From: Corynebacterium uropygiale
Lineage (GTDB): Bacteria; Actinomycetota; Actinomycetes; Mycobacteriales; Mycobacteriaceae
DNA: 64,000 nucleotides
Direction of reading: 5' to 3'
Assembly: GCF_021568315.1 (NCBI RefSeq)
Contig: NZ_JAKGSI010000002.1
Coordinates: forward strand, 310,001-374,000
This document shows positions 17,538 through 28,163 of the stretch, piece by piece; positions within the stretch are counted from its first letter, which is position 1, and each line of letters opens with the position of its first letter. Position numbers and translations under genes: made by a program. The notes below the pieces were generated by a model that ran no database searches, had not been told where the DNA came from, and saw only the letters and a list, made by a program, of their open reading frames with translations.

Positions 17538-19331
17538 GTGTTGCGTACCCACCTCGCGGGTGAACTCCGCAAAGACAACGCAGGCCACACCGTTACCCTC
17601 ACCGGTTGGGTAGCGCGTCGTCGAGACCACGGCGGAGTGATCTTCATCGATCTGCGCGACCGTTCCGGGATTGCCCAGGTCGTCTTCCGTGAGTCCGAGG
17701 TCGCCGAGCGTGCGCACGAGCTCCGCAGCGAGTACTGCCTGCGCGTGACGGGCGTCGTCGAGGAGCGCCCGGAGGGCTCGCAGAACCCGAACCTCCCGAG
17801 CGGCGACATTGAGGTGAACGTCAGCGAGCTTGAGGTGCTCAACCCCTCGGCCGCGCTGCCCTTCCAGATTGACGACGCCTCCACCTCCCACGGCGAGGTG
17901 GGCGAGGAGGTTCGCCTCCGCTACCGCTACCTTGACCTGCGCCGTTCCAGCCAGGGCAATGCCCTTCGCCTGCGCTCCCGCGCGAACCAGGCGGCGCGTC
18001 GTGTTCTCGACGCCCACGACTTCACGGAGATCGAGACGCCGACGCTCACCCGCTCCACTCCGGAGGGTGCGCGCGACTTCCTCGTCCCCGCCCGCCTCAA
18101 GCCGGGTACCTTCTACGCCCTGCCGCAGTCCCCGCAGCTCTTCAAGCAGCTGCTCATGGTCGCTGGCATGGAGCGCTACTACCAGATCGCCCGCTGCTAC
18201 CGCGATGAGGACTTCCGCGCGGACCGCCAGCCGGAGTTCACCCAGCTGGATATTGAGATGAGCTTCGTCGACCAGGAGGATGTCATCGCCCTGGCCGAGG
18301 AAATCGTCACCGAGTTGTGGAAGCTCATCGGCTACGAGATCACCACCCCGATCCCGCGCATGACCTACGCGGAGGCGATGAAGAAGTACGGCTCGGACAA
18401 GCCCGACCTCCGCTTCGACATTGAGATCACCGAGTGCACCGAGTTCTTCAAGGACACGACGTTCCGCGTCTTCCAGAATGAGTACGTGGGCGCCGTCGTC
18501 ATGGAGGGTGGGGCCTCGCAGCCGCGCCGTCAGCTCGACGCCTGGCAGGACTGGGCCAAGCAGCGCGGCGCCAAGGGCCTGGCTTACATCCTCGTCCAGG
18601 AGGATGGGGAGCTCACCGGCCCCGTCGCCAAGAACATCACCGACGCCGAGCGCGAGGGCATCGCGGCGCACGTCGGCGCGAAGCCGGGCGATTGCATCTT
18701 CTTCGCGGCGGGGGAGACCAAGTCCTCCCGCGCCCTGCTCGGCGCGGCCCGCACCGCGATCGCGGAGAAGCTGGGCCTCATCAAGGAGGGCGACTGGGCG
18801 TTCACCTGGGTTGTCGACGCCCCGCTCTTCGAGCCCTCCGCTGATGCGCAGGCCTCCGGCGACGTCGCCCTCGGCCACTCCTCGTGGACCGCGGTGCACC
18901 ACGCGTTCACCTCCCCGAAGCCGGAGTGGCTGGACTCCTTCGACGAGAACCCCGGCGAGGCCACCGCCTACGCCTATGACATCGTCTGCAACGGCAACGA
19001 GATCGGTGGCGGTTCCATCCGTATCCACCAGCGCGATGTTCAGGAGCGCGTGTTCAAGGTCATGGGCATCTCGGAAGAGGAGGCCCGGGAGAAGTTCGGC
19101 TTCCTCCTCGACGCCTTCGCCTTCGGCGCCCCGCCGCACGGCGGCATCGCCTTTGGCTGGGACCGCATCGTCTCGCTCCTTGGCGGCTTCGATTCGATTC
19201 GCGACGTCATCGCATTCCCGAAGTCCGGCGGCGGTGTGGACCCGCTCACCGATGCACCGGCCCCCATCACGCCGCAGCAGCGACGTGAGTCCGGGATTGA
19301 CGCCCGGCCGGGGAAGAAGGGAACCAACTAG
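17538..19331 (+). CDS. aspS: Aspartyl-tRNA synthetase
   Basis: AspS charges tRNA-Asp. The 597 residues comprise the N-terminal OB-fold anticodon domain ([23 protein letters not shown]), the class II core with motif 2 ([19 protein letters not shown]), the bacterial GAD insertion, and motif 3 ([10 protein letters not shown]). I chose GTG 17538 because GGAAGGA at 17520-17526 precedes it and the family begins at [13 protein letters not shown] 17484 would add 18 unconserved residues. The start could also be the adjacent TTG 17541. It diverges from the zinc-peptidase gene. Whether it is discriminating or not cannot be decided here. Confidence 0.95.
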   Translation: MLRTHLAGELRKDNAGHTVTLTGWVARRRDHGGVIFIDLRDRSGIAQVVFRESEVAERAHELRSEYCLRVTGVVEERPEGSQNPNLPSGDIEVNVSELEVLNPSAALPFQIDDASTSHGEVGEEVRLRYRYLDLRRSSQGNALRLRSRANQAARRVLDAHDFTEIETPTLTRSTPEGARDFLVPARLKPGTFYALPQSPQLFKQLLMVAGMERYYQIARCYRDEDFRADRQPEFTQLDIEMSFVDQEDVIALAEEIVTELWKLIGYEITTPIPRMTYAEAMKKYGSDKPDLRFDIEITECTEFFKDTTFRVFQNEYVGAVVMEGGASQPRRQLDAWQDWAKQRGAKGLAYILVQEDGELTGPVAKNITDAEREGIAAHVGAKPGDCIFFAAGETKSSRALLGAARTAIAEKLGLIKEGDWAFTWVVDAPLFEPSADAQASGDVALGHSSWTAVHHAFTSPKPEWLDSFDENPGEATAYAYDIVCNGNEIGGGSIRIHQRDVQERVFKVMGISEEEAREKFGFLLDAFAFGAPPHGGIAFGWDRIVSLLGGFDSIRDVIAFPKSGGGVDPLTDAPAPITPQQRRESGIDARPGKKGTN

Positions 19332-19382
19332 CCCTCCCCGTCGTCTTAGCGGAGGGAAGGCGTGCCACCCATTATGGTGAGA

Positions 19383-19410
19383 GGGGGAGTCCCCAGAGCG
19401 GAACTCCCCC
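19383..19410 (+). terminator. Hairpin after aspS
   Basis: GGGGGAGT (19383-19390) and ACTCCCCC (19403-19410) form an 8-bp stem with a 12-nt loop, followed by TTCGCC. A TATGGT at 19373-19378 just before it could be a -10 for the next gene, in which case the hairpin would be at that transcript's 5' end. Confidence 0.55.
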
Positions 19411-19456
19411 TTCGCCATGTGCGGCGTCACGTGTCGTGCTGATTAAGGAGAGACCA

Positions 19457-20707
19457 TTGAAGAGCACAGAGGAGATCATTGAGCGCGCTGAGCGCCTGCT
19501 CACCGGCCGCTACGGCGGGCAGCAAAAGCTCACCGATGTTCAGCCTCTCTCTGGCACCGGTCATGCCGTCGTCCTCAGGGCTAAGGTTGCCCAATCGCCT
19601 TTCCTCGAGGACCGCAGCCTCGTCATCAAGTACACGCCTCGCTCGGAGGACCCGCTCGATGATGTGGGGCTCATCCGGGAGGTGGTGGCTTACCAGTTCA
19701 CGACGTCCCTTCCCGAGGAGGTGCGCCCGGGGCCCGTTCTCCTCGCCTATGACATTGACCAGCGGCTCGTCGTGATTTCCGACTCCGGCGATGGGGACAC
19801 GTTCGCTGAGCTGCTCTCGCAGAGCGGGGAGGAGTCCCGCGCCCACATCCTGCGCAACCTCGGCCAGGCCATCGGGCGGATGCACGCCGGGACGGCCGAC
19901 CGCGAGGACAACTTCGATACCCTTCAGGCGCGCGTCCTGCGCTCCCACCAGGATGCGTCGGCCCTCGTGCACGCCCGCGATCACTCCTTGGAGTTCTCCC
20001 TCGGCACCGGGGTGAGCCTGCTCAACGACGCCGGGCTCGACGTCCCGCCGGATGTCATGGAGCTCATCGGCCAGGCCCGCCGCCGCCTGCTGCGCGGGCA
20101 GCACCGCGCTTTTACCCCCTTCGATCTCTCCCCGGACAACATCATCGTCGCGCAGAAGACGCACTTCCTTGACTATGAGTGGGCGGGGTTCCGCGACGCC
20201 ACCTTCGACGTCGCCTGCGTGGTGGCCGGCTTCCCGCAGTTCCTCTTCTCGCGCCCGATCAGCGACGATGAGGCGGACGTCTTCATCGACGCCTGGGTCG
20301 GCGAGGTGAACTCCATCTGGCCGAATGTGCGCAATGAGGACCGCCTCCACGTGCGGATCGTCATCGCCATGCTGGGCTGGGCGCTCGCGAGCATCTCGCT
20401 CATGCATTTTGGCTCGCTCAACAACGTGGCGGTGGCGCTCATGCACGATTCCTCCGCCGAAGAGGCCGAGACCGCCCGGATGCTCTCTGAAGAGCGGCGG
20501 GCGGAGATCGACGTCCTCCGGCCGTCCACCGAGGGGCCCTTCAGCGAGGAGGAGCACCTCGTGCGCCGCGATCTCCACGAGACCTTCGAAGCTCTCGCCC
20601 GCTTTGCCGCCCGAGGCAGCGACACCCGTCTTCCCGTCGTGGCCCAATTTGCCGCCCACGTCGCTGAGCGCCTTGCTCCCGTCGACGACGCCCCGCGCTA
20701 CGCATGA
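19457..20707 (+). CDS. Aminoglycoside-phosphotransferase-like kinase of unknown substrate
   Basis: This 416-residue protein has an APH/choline-kinase-type fold. The N-lobe contains [13 protein letters not shown] and LVIKYTPR (nucleotide-binding Lys). The catalytic loop reads [12 protein letters not shown], so the Asp and Asn of HxDxxxxN are kept but the His is replaced by Pro. The metal-binding segment is [18 protein letters not shown] chose TTG 19457 because AAGGAG precedes it at good spacing; GTG 19436 is less likely. Its stop overlaps the rarA start (ATGA), so the two are translationally coupled. Substrate and activity are unknown. Confidence 0.75.
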   Translation: MKSTEEIIERAERLLTGRYGGQQKLTDVQPLSGTGHAVVLRAKVAQSPFLEDRSLVIKYTPRSEDPLDDVGLIREVVAYQFTTSLPEEVRPGPVLLAYDIDQRLVVISDSGDGDTFAELLSQSGEESRAHILRNLGQAIGRMHAGTADREDNFDTLQARVLRSHQDASALVHARDHSLEFSLGTGVSLLNDAGLDVPPDVMELIGQARRRLLRGQHRAFTPFDLSPDNIIVAQKTHFLDYEWAGFRDATFDVACVVAGFPQFLFSRPISDDEADVFIDAWVGEVNSIWPNVRNEDRLHVRIVIAMLGWALASISLMHFGSLNNVAVALMHDSSAEEAETARMLSEERRAEIDVLRPSTEGPFSEEEHLVRRDLHETFEALARFAARGSDTRLPVVAQFAAHVAERLAPVDDAPRYA

Positions 20708-22071
20708 GCCCCCAGGACGATCTCTTCGGCGGTACGACGTCGGGCGGCGATGAGGGCGCGATCCGGCGGGAGGCCTCGGACTTCTTTGAGGCCCCGGCCG
20801 GGGCCCCGCTCGCCGCGCGGATGCGGCCCCGGAGCCTCGAGGACGTCGTGGGCCAGGAGCACCTCCTGGGGGAGGGGAAGCCGCTGCGGCGGCTGGTCGA
20901 GGGCTCCGGGGACGCCTCGGTGATCCTCTATGGGCCACCCGGAACGGGGAAGACGACGATCGCCTCGCTCATCTCGACGGCCACCCAGCGCCGCTTTGTC
21001 GGCCTCTCGGCGCTGAGCTCCGGCGTGAAGGAGGTCCGCGCCGTCATTGACCAGGCGCGTCGCGACCTCATTAACGGCCACCGGACGGTCCTCTTCATCG
21101 ACGAGGTCCACCGCTTTTCCAAGACCCAGCAGGATGCGCTCCTCGCTGCCGTGGAAAATCGCACGGTGCTCTTGGTGGCCGCGACCACGGAGAACCCCTC
21201 CTTCTCCGTGGTGGCGCCGCTGCTCTCGCGCTCGCTGCTCCTCCACCTTGAGCCCCTCGATGACCCAGCCCTCACCACGGTCATCACCCGCGCGATCACC
21301 GATGAGCGCGGCCTCGGCGGCCGGGTGGGGATCGACAATGATGCTGTGGAGCAGCTGGTCATGCTCGCCGGCGGGGACGCGCGCCGCGCGCTCACCTACG
21401 TGGAGGCGGCCGCGGAGGCGGTGAAGGATGGGGAGAACATCACGACGGATACCCTCCGCGAGAACATCAATCGCGCGGTGGTGCGCTATGACCGCGATGG
21501 GGACCAGCACTATGACGTCACCAGCGCTTTCATCAAGTCCATTCGGGGCTCGGACGTGGACGCCGCTCTCCACTATCTGGCCCGCATGATCGAGGCGGGG
21601 GAGGACCCCCGCTTCATCGCCCGTCGTCTCATCATTCACGCGAGCGAGGACATCGGCATGGCGGATCCCACGGCCTTGCAGACGGCGGTTGCCGCGGCGC
21701 AGGCGGTGGCGCTCATCGGGATGCCGGAAGCCCGGCTTACCCTCGCGCAGGCGACCATTCACCTCGCGACGGCGCCGAAGTCCAATGCCGTCATCGAGGC
21801 CATCTCCGCCGCCCAGCAGGATGTGCGCGAGGGCAAGATCGGGCCCGTCCCTCCGCACCTGCGCGATGGCCACTATGAGGGGGCGAAGAAGCTCGGCCAC
21901 GCCGTCGGCTATGTCTACCCGCATGATGATCCGACGGGCGTCGTCCCCCAGCAGTACGCCCCGGAGATTGTGCAGGATGCGCGTTATTATCACCCGCGCC
22001 CGCGCGGGGCGGAAAAGCGGATCGAAGCCTATCTTGACCGGTTGCGCGGCATTGTCCGGGGCGACGGGTAA
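20704..22071 (+). CDS. rarA: Replication-associated recombination protein A (AAA+ ATPase)
   Basis: RarA (MgsA) is an AAA+ ATPase acting at stalled replication forks. The 455 residues contain Walker A ([10 protein letters not shown], ~77-86), Walker B ([14 protein letters not shown]) and the C-terminal oligomerisation region ([21 protein letters not shown], [10 protein letters not shown]). ATG 20704 overlaps the previous stop by 4 bp. The stop codon is also the first three bases of the TAAAGT -10 upstream of alaS. Family assignment is clear. Confidence 0.93.
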   Translation: MSPQDDLFGGTTSGGDEGAIRREASDFFEAPAGAPLAARMRPRSLEDVVGQEHLLGEGKPLRRLVEGSGDASVILYGPPGTGKTTIASLISTATQRRFVGLSALSSGVKEVRAVIDQARRDLINGHRTVLFIDEVHRFSKTQQDALLAAVENRTVLLVAATTENPSFSVVAPLLSRSLLLHLEPLDDPALTTVITRAITDERGLGGRVGIDNDAVEQLVMLAGGDARRALTYVEAAAEAVKDGENITTDTLRENINRAVVRYDRDGDQHYDVTSAFIKSIRGSDVDAALHYLARMIEAGEDPRFIARRLIIHASEDIGMADPTALQTAVAAAQAVALIGMPEARLTLAQATIHLATAPKSNAVIEAISAAQQDVREGKIGPVPPHLRDGHYEGAKKLGHAVGYVYPHDDPTGVVPQQYAPEIVQDARYYHPRPRGAEKRIEAYLDRLRGIVRGDG

Positions 22072-22074
22072 AGT
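22069..22074 (+). promoter_or_regulatory. -10 element upstream of alaS
   Basis: TAAAGT begins with the rarA stop codon and predicts transcription from about 22081, leaving a leader of roughly 64 nt that contains the small reading frame at 22097-22126. Confidence 0.45.
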
Positions 22075-22096
22075 GTAAGGCCGTCTGACAAAATCT

Positions 22097-22126
22097 ATGG
22101 CAGCAATGACCATCCCTCAACGGTAG
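22097..22126 (+). CDS. Possible alaS leader peptide (9 residues)
   Basis: ATG 22097 opens MAAMTIPQR and ends at TAG 22124-22126, 18 nt before the alaS start. Codons 2 and 3 are tandem Ala codons (GCA GCA). There is no Shine-Dalgarno and no obvious terminator hairpin after it. It is listed as a candidate because of its position and Ala content; it may be chance. Confidence 0.2.
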   Translation: MAAMTIPQR

Positions 22127-22144
22127 AAATCGAGGACAACCGCA

Positions 22145-24820
22145 GTGCAAACACACGAAATCAGGGAGCGTTTTACCCAACACTTCGTGAAGGCTGGGCA
22201 TACGGAGGTTCCCAGTGCTTCGCTCATCCTTGATGACCCCACGTTGCTCTTCGTCAACGCCGGGATGGTCCCCTTCAAACCCTACTTCCTTGGGCAGCAG
22301 ACCCCGCCCTTCCCGAACGGCACGGCCACGAGCATCCAGAAGTGTGTGCGCACCCTCGATATCGAGGAGGTGGGCATCACCACCCGTCACAACACCTTCT
22401 TCCAGATGGCGGGCAACTTCTCCTTCGGGCAGTACTTCAAGGAGGGCGCCATCACGCACGCGTGGGGGCTGCTCACTGACCCCGTGGAGAAGGGCGGGCT
22501 GGGCCTGGACCCGGAGCGCCTGTGGGTGACCTGCTACCTCGATGATGACGAGGCGGCCGATATCTGGCATGAGGTCGTCGGCATCCCCAAGGAGCGCATC
22601 CAGCGTCTGGGCATGGAGGATAACTACTGGTCCATGGGTGTGCCCGGCCCCTGTGGCCCCTGCTCGGAGATCTATTATGACCGCGGCCCGGAGTACGGCG
22701 CCGAGGGCGGCCCCATCGCCGATGACAACCGCTACATGGAGATCTGGAATCTCGTCTTCATGGAGAACGAGCGCGGTGAGGGGACCGGCAAGGGGGACTT
22801 CGAGATCCTCGGGCCGCTGCCGAAGAAGAACATCGATACCGGCCTCGGGATCGAGCGCGTGGCCTGCATCCTCCAGGGCGTCGACAATGTCTATGAGACC
22901 GACCTCCTGCGCCCCGTCATCGACGTGGCGGAGACCCTGACCGGCGCGCGCTACGGCGCTGAGCACGAGGACGACATCCGCTTCCGCGTCATCGCCGACC
23001 ACTCCCGGACCGGCATGATGCTCATCCTCGACGGCGTTACCCCCGGCAACGAGGGCCGGGGGTACATCCTCCGCCGCCTGCTGCGCCGGATCATCCGCTC
23101 CGCACGCCTGCTCGGGGCGCAGGGCCCCACGATGGAGAAGTTCATGAGCACCATCATGGACACCATGACCCCGTCCTTCCCGGAGATTGAGAAGAACCGC
23201 GAGCGCATTCTGCGCGTCGCGGTCACGGAGGAGCGGGCCTTCCTCCGCACCCTCGAGTCCGGCACGGAGCTCTTCGAGAACGCGGCCTCCGAGGTGCGTT
23301 CCGCGCACGGCACCCGGATCAGCGGTGATCGCGCGTTCGCCCTCCACGACACCTATGGGTTCCCCATCGACCTCACCGTGGAGATGGCCCGCGAGGCCGG
23401 GCTCGAGGTGGACATCGAGGGCTTCGACGCCCTCATGGCCGAGCAGCGCGCCCGCGCGAAGGCGGACAACAAGGCGAAGAAGCACGGGCACCAGGACCTC
23501 TCGGTCTTCCGCGAGTTCATCGACGAGCACCCCACCGAGTTCGTCGGCTACGAGGAGCTCCAGGCCACCTCCCGCGTCCTGGGCCTCGTCCGTGACGGCC
23601 AGCGCATCAGCGAAGCCCGCCCGGGTGAGCAGGTGGACGTCATCGTCGACGTCAGCCCGATGTACGCCGAGGCCGGCGGCCAGCTCGGTGACCGCGGCTC
23701 CTTTGTCCTCGACGGCGTCTCGCTGCCCGTCGAGGATGTGCAGAAGATCGGCAAGAAGCTGTGGATCCACAAGACCCGCATTCCGGAGGGCGCGGGCCTG
23801 GAGGTGGGCGCCACCGTGGAGTCACACGTCGACGAGGCCTGGCGCCACGCCGCGCGCCAGGCGCACTCCGCGACGCACCTCATCCACGGCGCTCTGCGCC
23901 AGGTCCTTGGGCCCACCGCCGTCCAGGCCGGATCCATGAACAAGCCGGGCTACCTGCGCTTTGACTTCAACTACACCGAGCAGCTCACGCCCGAGCAGCT
24001 GCAGCAGATCGAGGAGATCACCAACTCGGTCGTCGACGCCGACCACCAGGTGAACACCACGGAGATGCCGCTCGAGGAGGCCAAGGCCATGGGCGCCATG
24101 GCGCTCTTCGGGGAGAACTATGGTGACCTCGTCCGGGTCGTCGAGATCGCGGGCCCCTTCTCCCTCGAACTCTGCGGTGGCACCCACGTGGCGCACTCCT
24201 CGCAGATCGGGCCGGTGGCCGTTCTGGGCGAGTCCTCCGTGGGATCGGGCGTGCGCCGCATCGAGGCCTACTCGGGCCTTGACTCCTTCCGCTACCTTTC
24301 GAAGGAGCGGGCGCTTGCGGAGGGGCTGGCGAGCAGCCTGAAGACCCCCTCGGAGGATCTGCCGGAGCGCATTTCTCAGCTGGCAGCCAAGCTCAAGGCG
24401 GCGGAGAAGCAGATCGCGGATCTGCACCGCCAGCAGCTCAGCGCTCAGCTGGGCGGGCTCGTGGAGAAGGCCCAGCAGGTGGGTGAGTTCTCCGTGATCG
24501 CCGAGCAGCTTCCGGCCGGCACTGCGGCGGGTGACCTGCGCACGGCGGCGCTGGATCTGCGCGGCCGCTGCGGCGAGAAGGCTGCGGTCATCGTGTTGGG
24601 CGCCAAGGATGAGAAGGGCAAGGCTCCCTTCGTCGTCGCGGCGACGCCGGCCGCGGTGGACAAGGGCGTGCGCTCTGGGGACCTCGTGAAGGTCCTGGGG
24701 GAGTACGTCTCCGGCCGAGGCGGCGGGAAGCCCGACATGGCCCAGGGCTCGGGCAGCGCGCCGGAGGGCCTCGCCGAGGGCTTCCGCGCCATCATCGAGG
24801 ACCTGCGTTCTCGCTCCTAG
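22145..24820 (+). CDS. alaS: Alanyl-tRNA synthetase
   Basis: AlaS charges tRNA-Ala. The 891-residue product has the class II catalytic core starting [21 protein letters not shown], the tRNA-recognition region, the editing domain with [16 protein letters not shown] (HxxxH) and [13 protein letters not shown] (distal Cys/His ligands), and the C-Ala domain ([14 protein letters not shown] coiled coil, [11 protein letters not shown]). GTG 22145 is the start, with GAGGA about 10 nt upstream. It follows rarA and is closed by a strong terminator. Confidence 0.96.
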   Translation: MQTHEIRERFTQHFVKAGHTEVPSASLILDDPTLLFVNAGMVPFKPYFLGQQTPPFPNGTATSIQKCVRTLDIEEVGITTRHNTFFQMAGNFSFGQYFKEGAITHAWGLLTDPVEKGGLGLDPERLWVTCYLDDDEAADIWHEVVGIPKERIQRLGMEDNYWSMGVPGPCGPCSEIYYDRGPEYGAEGGPIADDNRYMEIWNLVFMENERGEGTGKGDFEILGPLPKKNIDTGLGIERVACILQGVDNVYETDLLRPVIDVAETLTGARYGAEHEDDIRFRVIADHSRTGMMLILDGVTPGNEGRGYILRRLLRRIIRSARLLGAQGPTMEKFMSTIMDTMTPSFPEIEKNRERILRVAVTEERAFLRTLESGTELFENAASEVRSAHGTRISGDRAFALHDTYGFPIDLTVEMAREAGLEVDIEGFDALMAEQRARAKADNKAKKHGHQDLSVFREFIDEHPTEFVGYEELQATSRVLGLVRDGQRISEARPGEQVDVIVDVSPMYAEAGGQLGDRGSFVLDGVSLPVEDVQKIGKKLWIHKTRIPEGAGLEVGATVESHVDEAWRHAARQAHSATHLIHGALRQVLGPTAVQAGSMNKPGYLRFDFNYTEQLTPEQLQQIEEITNSVVDADHQVNTTEMPLEEAKAMGAMALFGENYGDLVRVVEIAGPFSLELCGGTHVAHSSQIGPVAVLGESSVGSGVRRIEAYSGLDSFRYLSKERALAEGLASSLKTPSEDLPERISQLAAKLKAAEKQIADLHRQQLSAQLGGLVEKAQQVGEFSVIAEQLPAGTAAGDLRTAALDLRGRCGEKAAVIVLGAKDEKGKAPFVVAATPAAVDKGVRSGDLVKVLGEYVSGRGGGKPDMAQGSGSAPEGLAEGFRAIIEDLRSRS

Positions 24821-24859
24821 CTCGCCCACACCGGGGTATCGCCGGAGCATAGTCCAAGG

Positions 24860-24894
24860 AAAAGGGGAAACACGCCAGTCGTGATTCCCCTTTT
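24860..24894 (+). terminator. Terminator after alaS
   Basis: AAAAGGGGAA (24860-24869) pairs with TTCCCCTTTT (24885-24894) around a 15-nt loop, and the T-run continues to 24895. The stem is symmetrical enough to work in either direction. Confidence 0.85.
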
Positions 24895-24976
24895 TCGTTG
24901 CATAACCGTTACCTTGAAAGAGAGATCTGTCCGTCGCGGGCTGCCCGCAGGATTGTAGGAAGGCCGAACTGTCACG

Positions 24977-25486
24977 ATGAAAGAGACCCCAGACACTCCC
25001 GGTGTCGACGATCCGGGCCCGGGCCGTCGCATCGGCATTGATGTGGGGACCGTGCGGATCGGGGTCGCTTCCTCCGATCGCGACGCCCGCCTGGCCATGC
25101 CTGTGGAGACGGTCCGACGCGTGACCGGCTTCGACGAACCCGATGGGGAGGACATCGCACGCCTTCTCAGCATCGTGAAGGAGTATGCCGCCGTGGAGAT
25201 CGTCGTGGGTCTTCCCCGCGATCTCAAGGGCAATGGGTCGGTGAGCGTCCAGCATGCGCGCTTCATCGCCGACAGACTGGAGCGGGCACTGGAGTCCGAG
25301 GGGCGAGCCGTGCCCGTGCGCTTGGCAGACGAGCGGCTCAGCACGGCGGTCGCCACCCGCGCGCTTCACGCGAGCGGGATCAGCTCCAAGCGCGGGCGCA
25401 AGGTCATTGATCAGGCGGCTGCCGTCGAGATCCTTCAATCGTGGTTGGATGCCCGGAATCGCCGGGAGGGAGTAGAGAATGTCTAA
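24977..25486 (+). CDS. ruvX: Putative pre-16S rRNA nuclease / Holliday-junction resolvase-like protein
   Basis: RuvX (YqgF) is an RNase H-fold nuclease implicated in 5' processing of 16S rRNA. The 169 residues include [18 protein letters not shown] (first catalytic Asp, ~20), [22 protein letters not shown] and the last Asp in [15 protein letters not shown] 24977 is about 13 nt after AGGAAGG. It overlaps mltG by 8 bp, forming a ruvX-mltG-aroE operon. Confidence 0.93.
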   Translation: MKETPDTPGVDDPGPGRRIGIDVGTVRIGVASSDRDARLAMPVETVRRVTGFDEPDGEDIARLLSIVKEYAAVEIVVGLPRDLKGNGSVSVQHARFIADRLERALESEGRAVPVRLADERLSTAVATRALHASGISSKRGRKVIDQAAAVEILQSWLDARNRREGVENV

Positions 25487-26675
25487 GCAACATGGCCGGG
25501 CACCCCAGCGATGGCGGATGGAGCCCAAGTATGTGAAGCGCCGCCAGCGGGGCCTCGCGGTGCTCATCGCGGCGCTGGTGCTCATCATTTTCGCAGTGAT
25601 TTACATTGGCGTAAAGGTGACCGGCGGAACCTCCGACTACCGCGGGGAGGGCAATGGCGTGGTGCAGCTCGTCGAGATCAAGGAGGGATCCTCCCTCTCG
25701 GAAATGGGCTCTGAGCTTGAGGAACGCGGCATCGTCCGGAGTGAGGAGGCCTTCCAGCAGGCCGCCGCGTCGAGCCCCGAAGCGAATAATGTGCAGCCCG
25801 GCTTCTACCGCCTGCAGGAGCGGATGAGCGCGAAGGCGGCCGTCCACGCGCTCACGGATCCGGCCAACCTGGTGGAGTTCCTGGACATCCAGGGCGGCTC
25901 CACGCTGAGCGACGTCACCGTTGTGGGCGGGCAGAACCGCCCCGGCATCTACTCTGAGATCTCGCGCATTTCGTGCGCCGAGAAGAAGGAGGGCGGCGTC
26001 ACCGTCGAGCAGCTGGAGAAGGTGGCCTCGACGACAGACCCGCGCGAGCTGGGCGTGCCCGAGTGGGCGGTGGACGCGGTGAACTCCCGCGGTTCGGATC
26101 CGCGCCGGCTGGAGGGGCTCATCATCCCCGGCCGCTACCTCATCAATCCGGACATGGATGCTCGGGAGATCCTCACCGACCTCATCACGCGCTCGGCCTC
26201 GAAGTATGAGGAGACCGGCATTGAGGCCCGGGCCCATGAGATCGGCCTGAGCCCCTATGAGCTCATCATCGCCGCCTCCCTCGTCGAGCGCGAGGCTCCC
26301 GCCGGGGACTTCGACAAGGTGGCCCGCGTCATCCTCAACCGCCTCCACAAGCCCATGCGCCTGGAGTTCGACTCGACGGTCAACTATGACCTGAAGGAGC
26401 AGGAGGTCGCCACCCGCGACGAGGATCGCGAGCGCAAGACCCCGTGGAACACCTACGCCAAGGAGGGCCTGCCCGAGACGCCAATCGCCGCCCCCTCGGA
26501 GGACGCGATCACCGCCATGGAACACCCGGCGGAGGGGGAGTGGCTCTTCTTCGTCACCGTCGACAAGGACGGGACGACGGAGTTCAACAACACCTTCGAG
26601 GAGCACCAGGCTGATACCCGCCGGGCCATTGAGTCCGGCCTCCTGGATAGTCGTCGCGAGGAGCACCGGGAGTGA
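25479..26675 (+). CDS. mltG: Endolytic murein transglycosylase
   Basis: MltG cleaves nascent peptidoglycan strands and is thought to terminate glycan elongation. The 398 residues have a short basic cytoplasmic N-terminus, one membrane anchor ([19 protein letters not shown], ~24-42), a LysM-like region and the YceG catalytic domain with [14 protein letters not shown], where the Glu is catalytic, plus [11 protein letters not shown]. It overlaps ruvX by 8 bp upstream and aroE by 4 bp (GTGA) downstream. Confidence 0.93.
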   Translation: MSKQHGRAPQRWRMEPKYVKRRQRGLAVLIAALVLIIFAVIYIGVKVTGGTSDYRGEGNGVVQLVEIKEGSSLSEMGSELEERGIVRSEEAFQQAAASSPEANNVQPGFYRLQERMSAKAAVHALTDPANLVEFLDIQGGSTLSDVTVVGGQNRPGIYSEISRISCAEKKEGGVTVEQLEKVASTTDPRELGVPEWAVDAVNSRGSDPRRLEGLIIPGRYLINPDMDAREILTDLITRSASKYEETGIEARAHEIGLSPYELIIAASLVEREAPAGDFDKVARVILNRLHKPMRLEFDSTVNYDLKEQEVATRDEDRERKTPWNTYAKEGLPETPIAAPSEDAITAMEHPAEGEWLFFVTVDKDGTTEFNNTFEEHQADTRRAIESGLLDSRREEHRE

Positions 26676-27550
26676 GCACGCAGCAGATGAGCGGGAAGCC
26701 CACAGGGAGCTCGGAGAATTCGGAGCCCCCGGAGATCGCGCATCGGGCCGCGGTGCTCGGTTCGCCGATTGAGCATTCGCTCTCCCCGATCCTCCACGAG
26801 GCCGGCTACGCAGCCCTCGGCCTGGAGGACTGGGAATACACCCGCATCGAGTGCACAGGGGAGCAGCTCCCGGGCCTCGTCGGCTCCATCGACGATAGCT
26901 ACCGCGGCTTCTCCGTCACCATGCCCGGCAAGTTCGCTGCCCTCAACTTCGCCACCGAGGTGAGCGATCGCGCTCGCGCCATCGGCTCCGCCAACACCCT
27001 CGTGCGGACTGACGACGGCTGGCGCGCAGATAACACCGATTGCGATGGCGTTGCCGGCGCTCTCGATGAGCTCCTCGGGGAAGGCCGGATGGTGGAGCAC
27101 TGCCTGGTCATCGGCGGTGGCGGGACCGCGCGGCCGGCGCTGTGGACCCTTGCCCAGCGCGGGGCCTCGCGGATCAGCGTCATCAACCGCAGCGATCGGC
27201 GCGCGGAGCTCGAGCCCCTGGCCACCTCCCACGGCGCGTCCTTCGAACTCATTGGATTCGAGGAGGATCTCCAGGATCTCGCCGCTGAGGTGGACGTCAT
27301 CGTCTCGACGGTTCCCTCGAGGAGCCTTCAGGGTCGCGAGCCCGAGCTCGCCCACGCCCCGGTGTTGGACGTCATCTACGATCCGTGGCCCACTCCGCTC
27401 GTCGCCCAAGCCGCGGCGAATGGTTACCGCACCGTGGGTGGTCATGTCATGCTCGCCTACCAGTCCTTTGGGCAGTTCGAGCAGTTCACCGGGCATGCGG
27501 CACCCCGGGAGGCGATGCGGGAGGCCCTCGAACGGCACATCCGTCGCTAA
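26672..27550 (+). CDS. aroE: Shikimate dehydrogenase
   Basis: AroE reduces 3-dehydroshikimate to shikimate with NADPH. The 292 residues include the substrate-binding start GSPIEHSLSPILHEAGYAALG, the catalytic Lys region VTMPGKFAAL, DNTDCDGVAGAL and the dinucleotide-binding GGGGTARPAL. GTG 26672 overlaps the mltG stop (GTGA). The first ~25 residues are Ser/Gly-rich and not conserved, so an internal start is possible. It starts a dispersed aro region continued by aroC-K-B-Q. Confidence 0.93.
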   Translation: MSTQQMSGKPTGSSENSEPPEIAHRAAVLGSPIEHSLSPILHEAGYAALGLEDWEYTRIECTGEQLPGLVGSIDDSYRGFSVTMPGKFAALNFATEVSDRARAIGSANTLVRTDDGWRADNTDCDGVAGALDELLGEGRMVEHCLVIGGGGTARPALWTLAQRGASRISVINRSDRRAELEPLATSHGASFELIGFEEDLQDLAAEVDVIVSTVPSRSLQGREPELAHAPVLDVIYDPWPTPLVAQAAANGYRTVGGHVMLAYQSFGQFEQFTGHAAPREAMREALERHIRR

Positions 27551-27565
27551 GCCACCCGGCTCGGC

Positions 27566-27571
27566 TATACT
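27566..27571 (+). promoter_or_regulatory. -10 element for the prepilin-peptidase gene
   Basis: TATACT lies 94 bp before the chosen ATG. The predicted start (~27578) falls in the hairpin at 27572-27598. Confidence 0.35.
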
Positions 27572-27598
27572 CGCCCCCACGCACGGCGCGCGGGGGCG
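27572..27598 (+). terminator. Hairpin after aroE
   Basis: CGCCCCC (27572-27578) pairs with GGGGGCG (27592-27598) around a 13-nt loop and is followed by TTGCCG. It may terminate aroE or cap the 5' end of the next transcript. Confidence 0.45.
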
Positions 27599-27664
27599 TT
27601 GCCGTATCAAGCTGGATCGACCGGGGCGAAGGCCGCCCCGGGAACACACTCGGGGGTGATGGTG

Positions 27665-28147
27665 ATGGATCGGGGGATGGCGGGCATCCTTCTCGGATGC
27701 GTGCTGGCGTGGGGAGCGTCGCTGTGGTGGTGGGATCGGCGTCATGGCCGGCTCCCGGACGCGCTGACCCTTCCGGCCGCTGCGCTCGTCGTGCTCGCGA
27801 GTTGCTGGGGAGGCCACCCCTTCGCGGTGCTGGGTGGCCTGGGCTGGGCCGGCACGTACGCCCTCCTGGCGCTGGCGAGTCGCGGCGGGATAGGCGGGGG
27901 AGACGTGAAGCTCGCTCTCTCCCTGGGGACGGCGGCGGCCTGGGGCGGAGGGGTGGCTGCGGTGCTGGGGGCGGTGCTCATCGCGAATGCGCTTGCGGTG
28001 GGTGAGATGCTGTGGCGCCGCTCTGCGCGGCATGCGCACGGTCCGGCGATGCTCCTGGGAACGGCGCTCAGCCTGGGGATAATGTTCGTACTCGTGGGGG
28101 TAGAGGGGCTTTGGGCGGGGTACTATGCCAGTCTGACATCGAGATAA
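27665..28147 (+). CDS. Prepilin peptidase-like aspartic protease (A24 family)
   Basis: This 160-residue polytopic membrane protein resembles the catalytic domain of type IV prepilin leader peptidases. The two expected Asp motifs are visible: [14 protein letters not shown] near residue 20-33 and [14 protein letters not shown] (GxGD) near 78-91. The N-terminal cytoplasmic methylase domain of full-length PilD is absent. ATG 27665 follows GGGGGTG at 6 nt; ATG 27659 is possible. No pilin or secretion gene is nearby; it sits between aroE and aroC, as in other corynebacteria. Confidence 0.75.
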   Translation: MDRGMAGILLGCVLAWGASLWWWDRRHGRLPDALTLPAAALVVLASCWGGHPFAVLGGLGWAGTYALLALASRGGIGGGDVKLALSLGTAAAWGGGVAAVLGAVLIANALAVGEMLWRRSARHAHGPAMLLGTALSLGIMFVLVGVEGLWAGYYASLTSR

Positions 28148-28163
28148 TGAGAGAATAAGAACT

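Noticed and set aside
22072..22144. T-box element upstream of alaS
   Set aside because: No conserved T-box sequence or antiterminator/terminator pair, and the leader is too short. The same applies to aspS; hisS is predicted leaderless.
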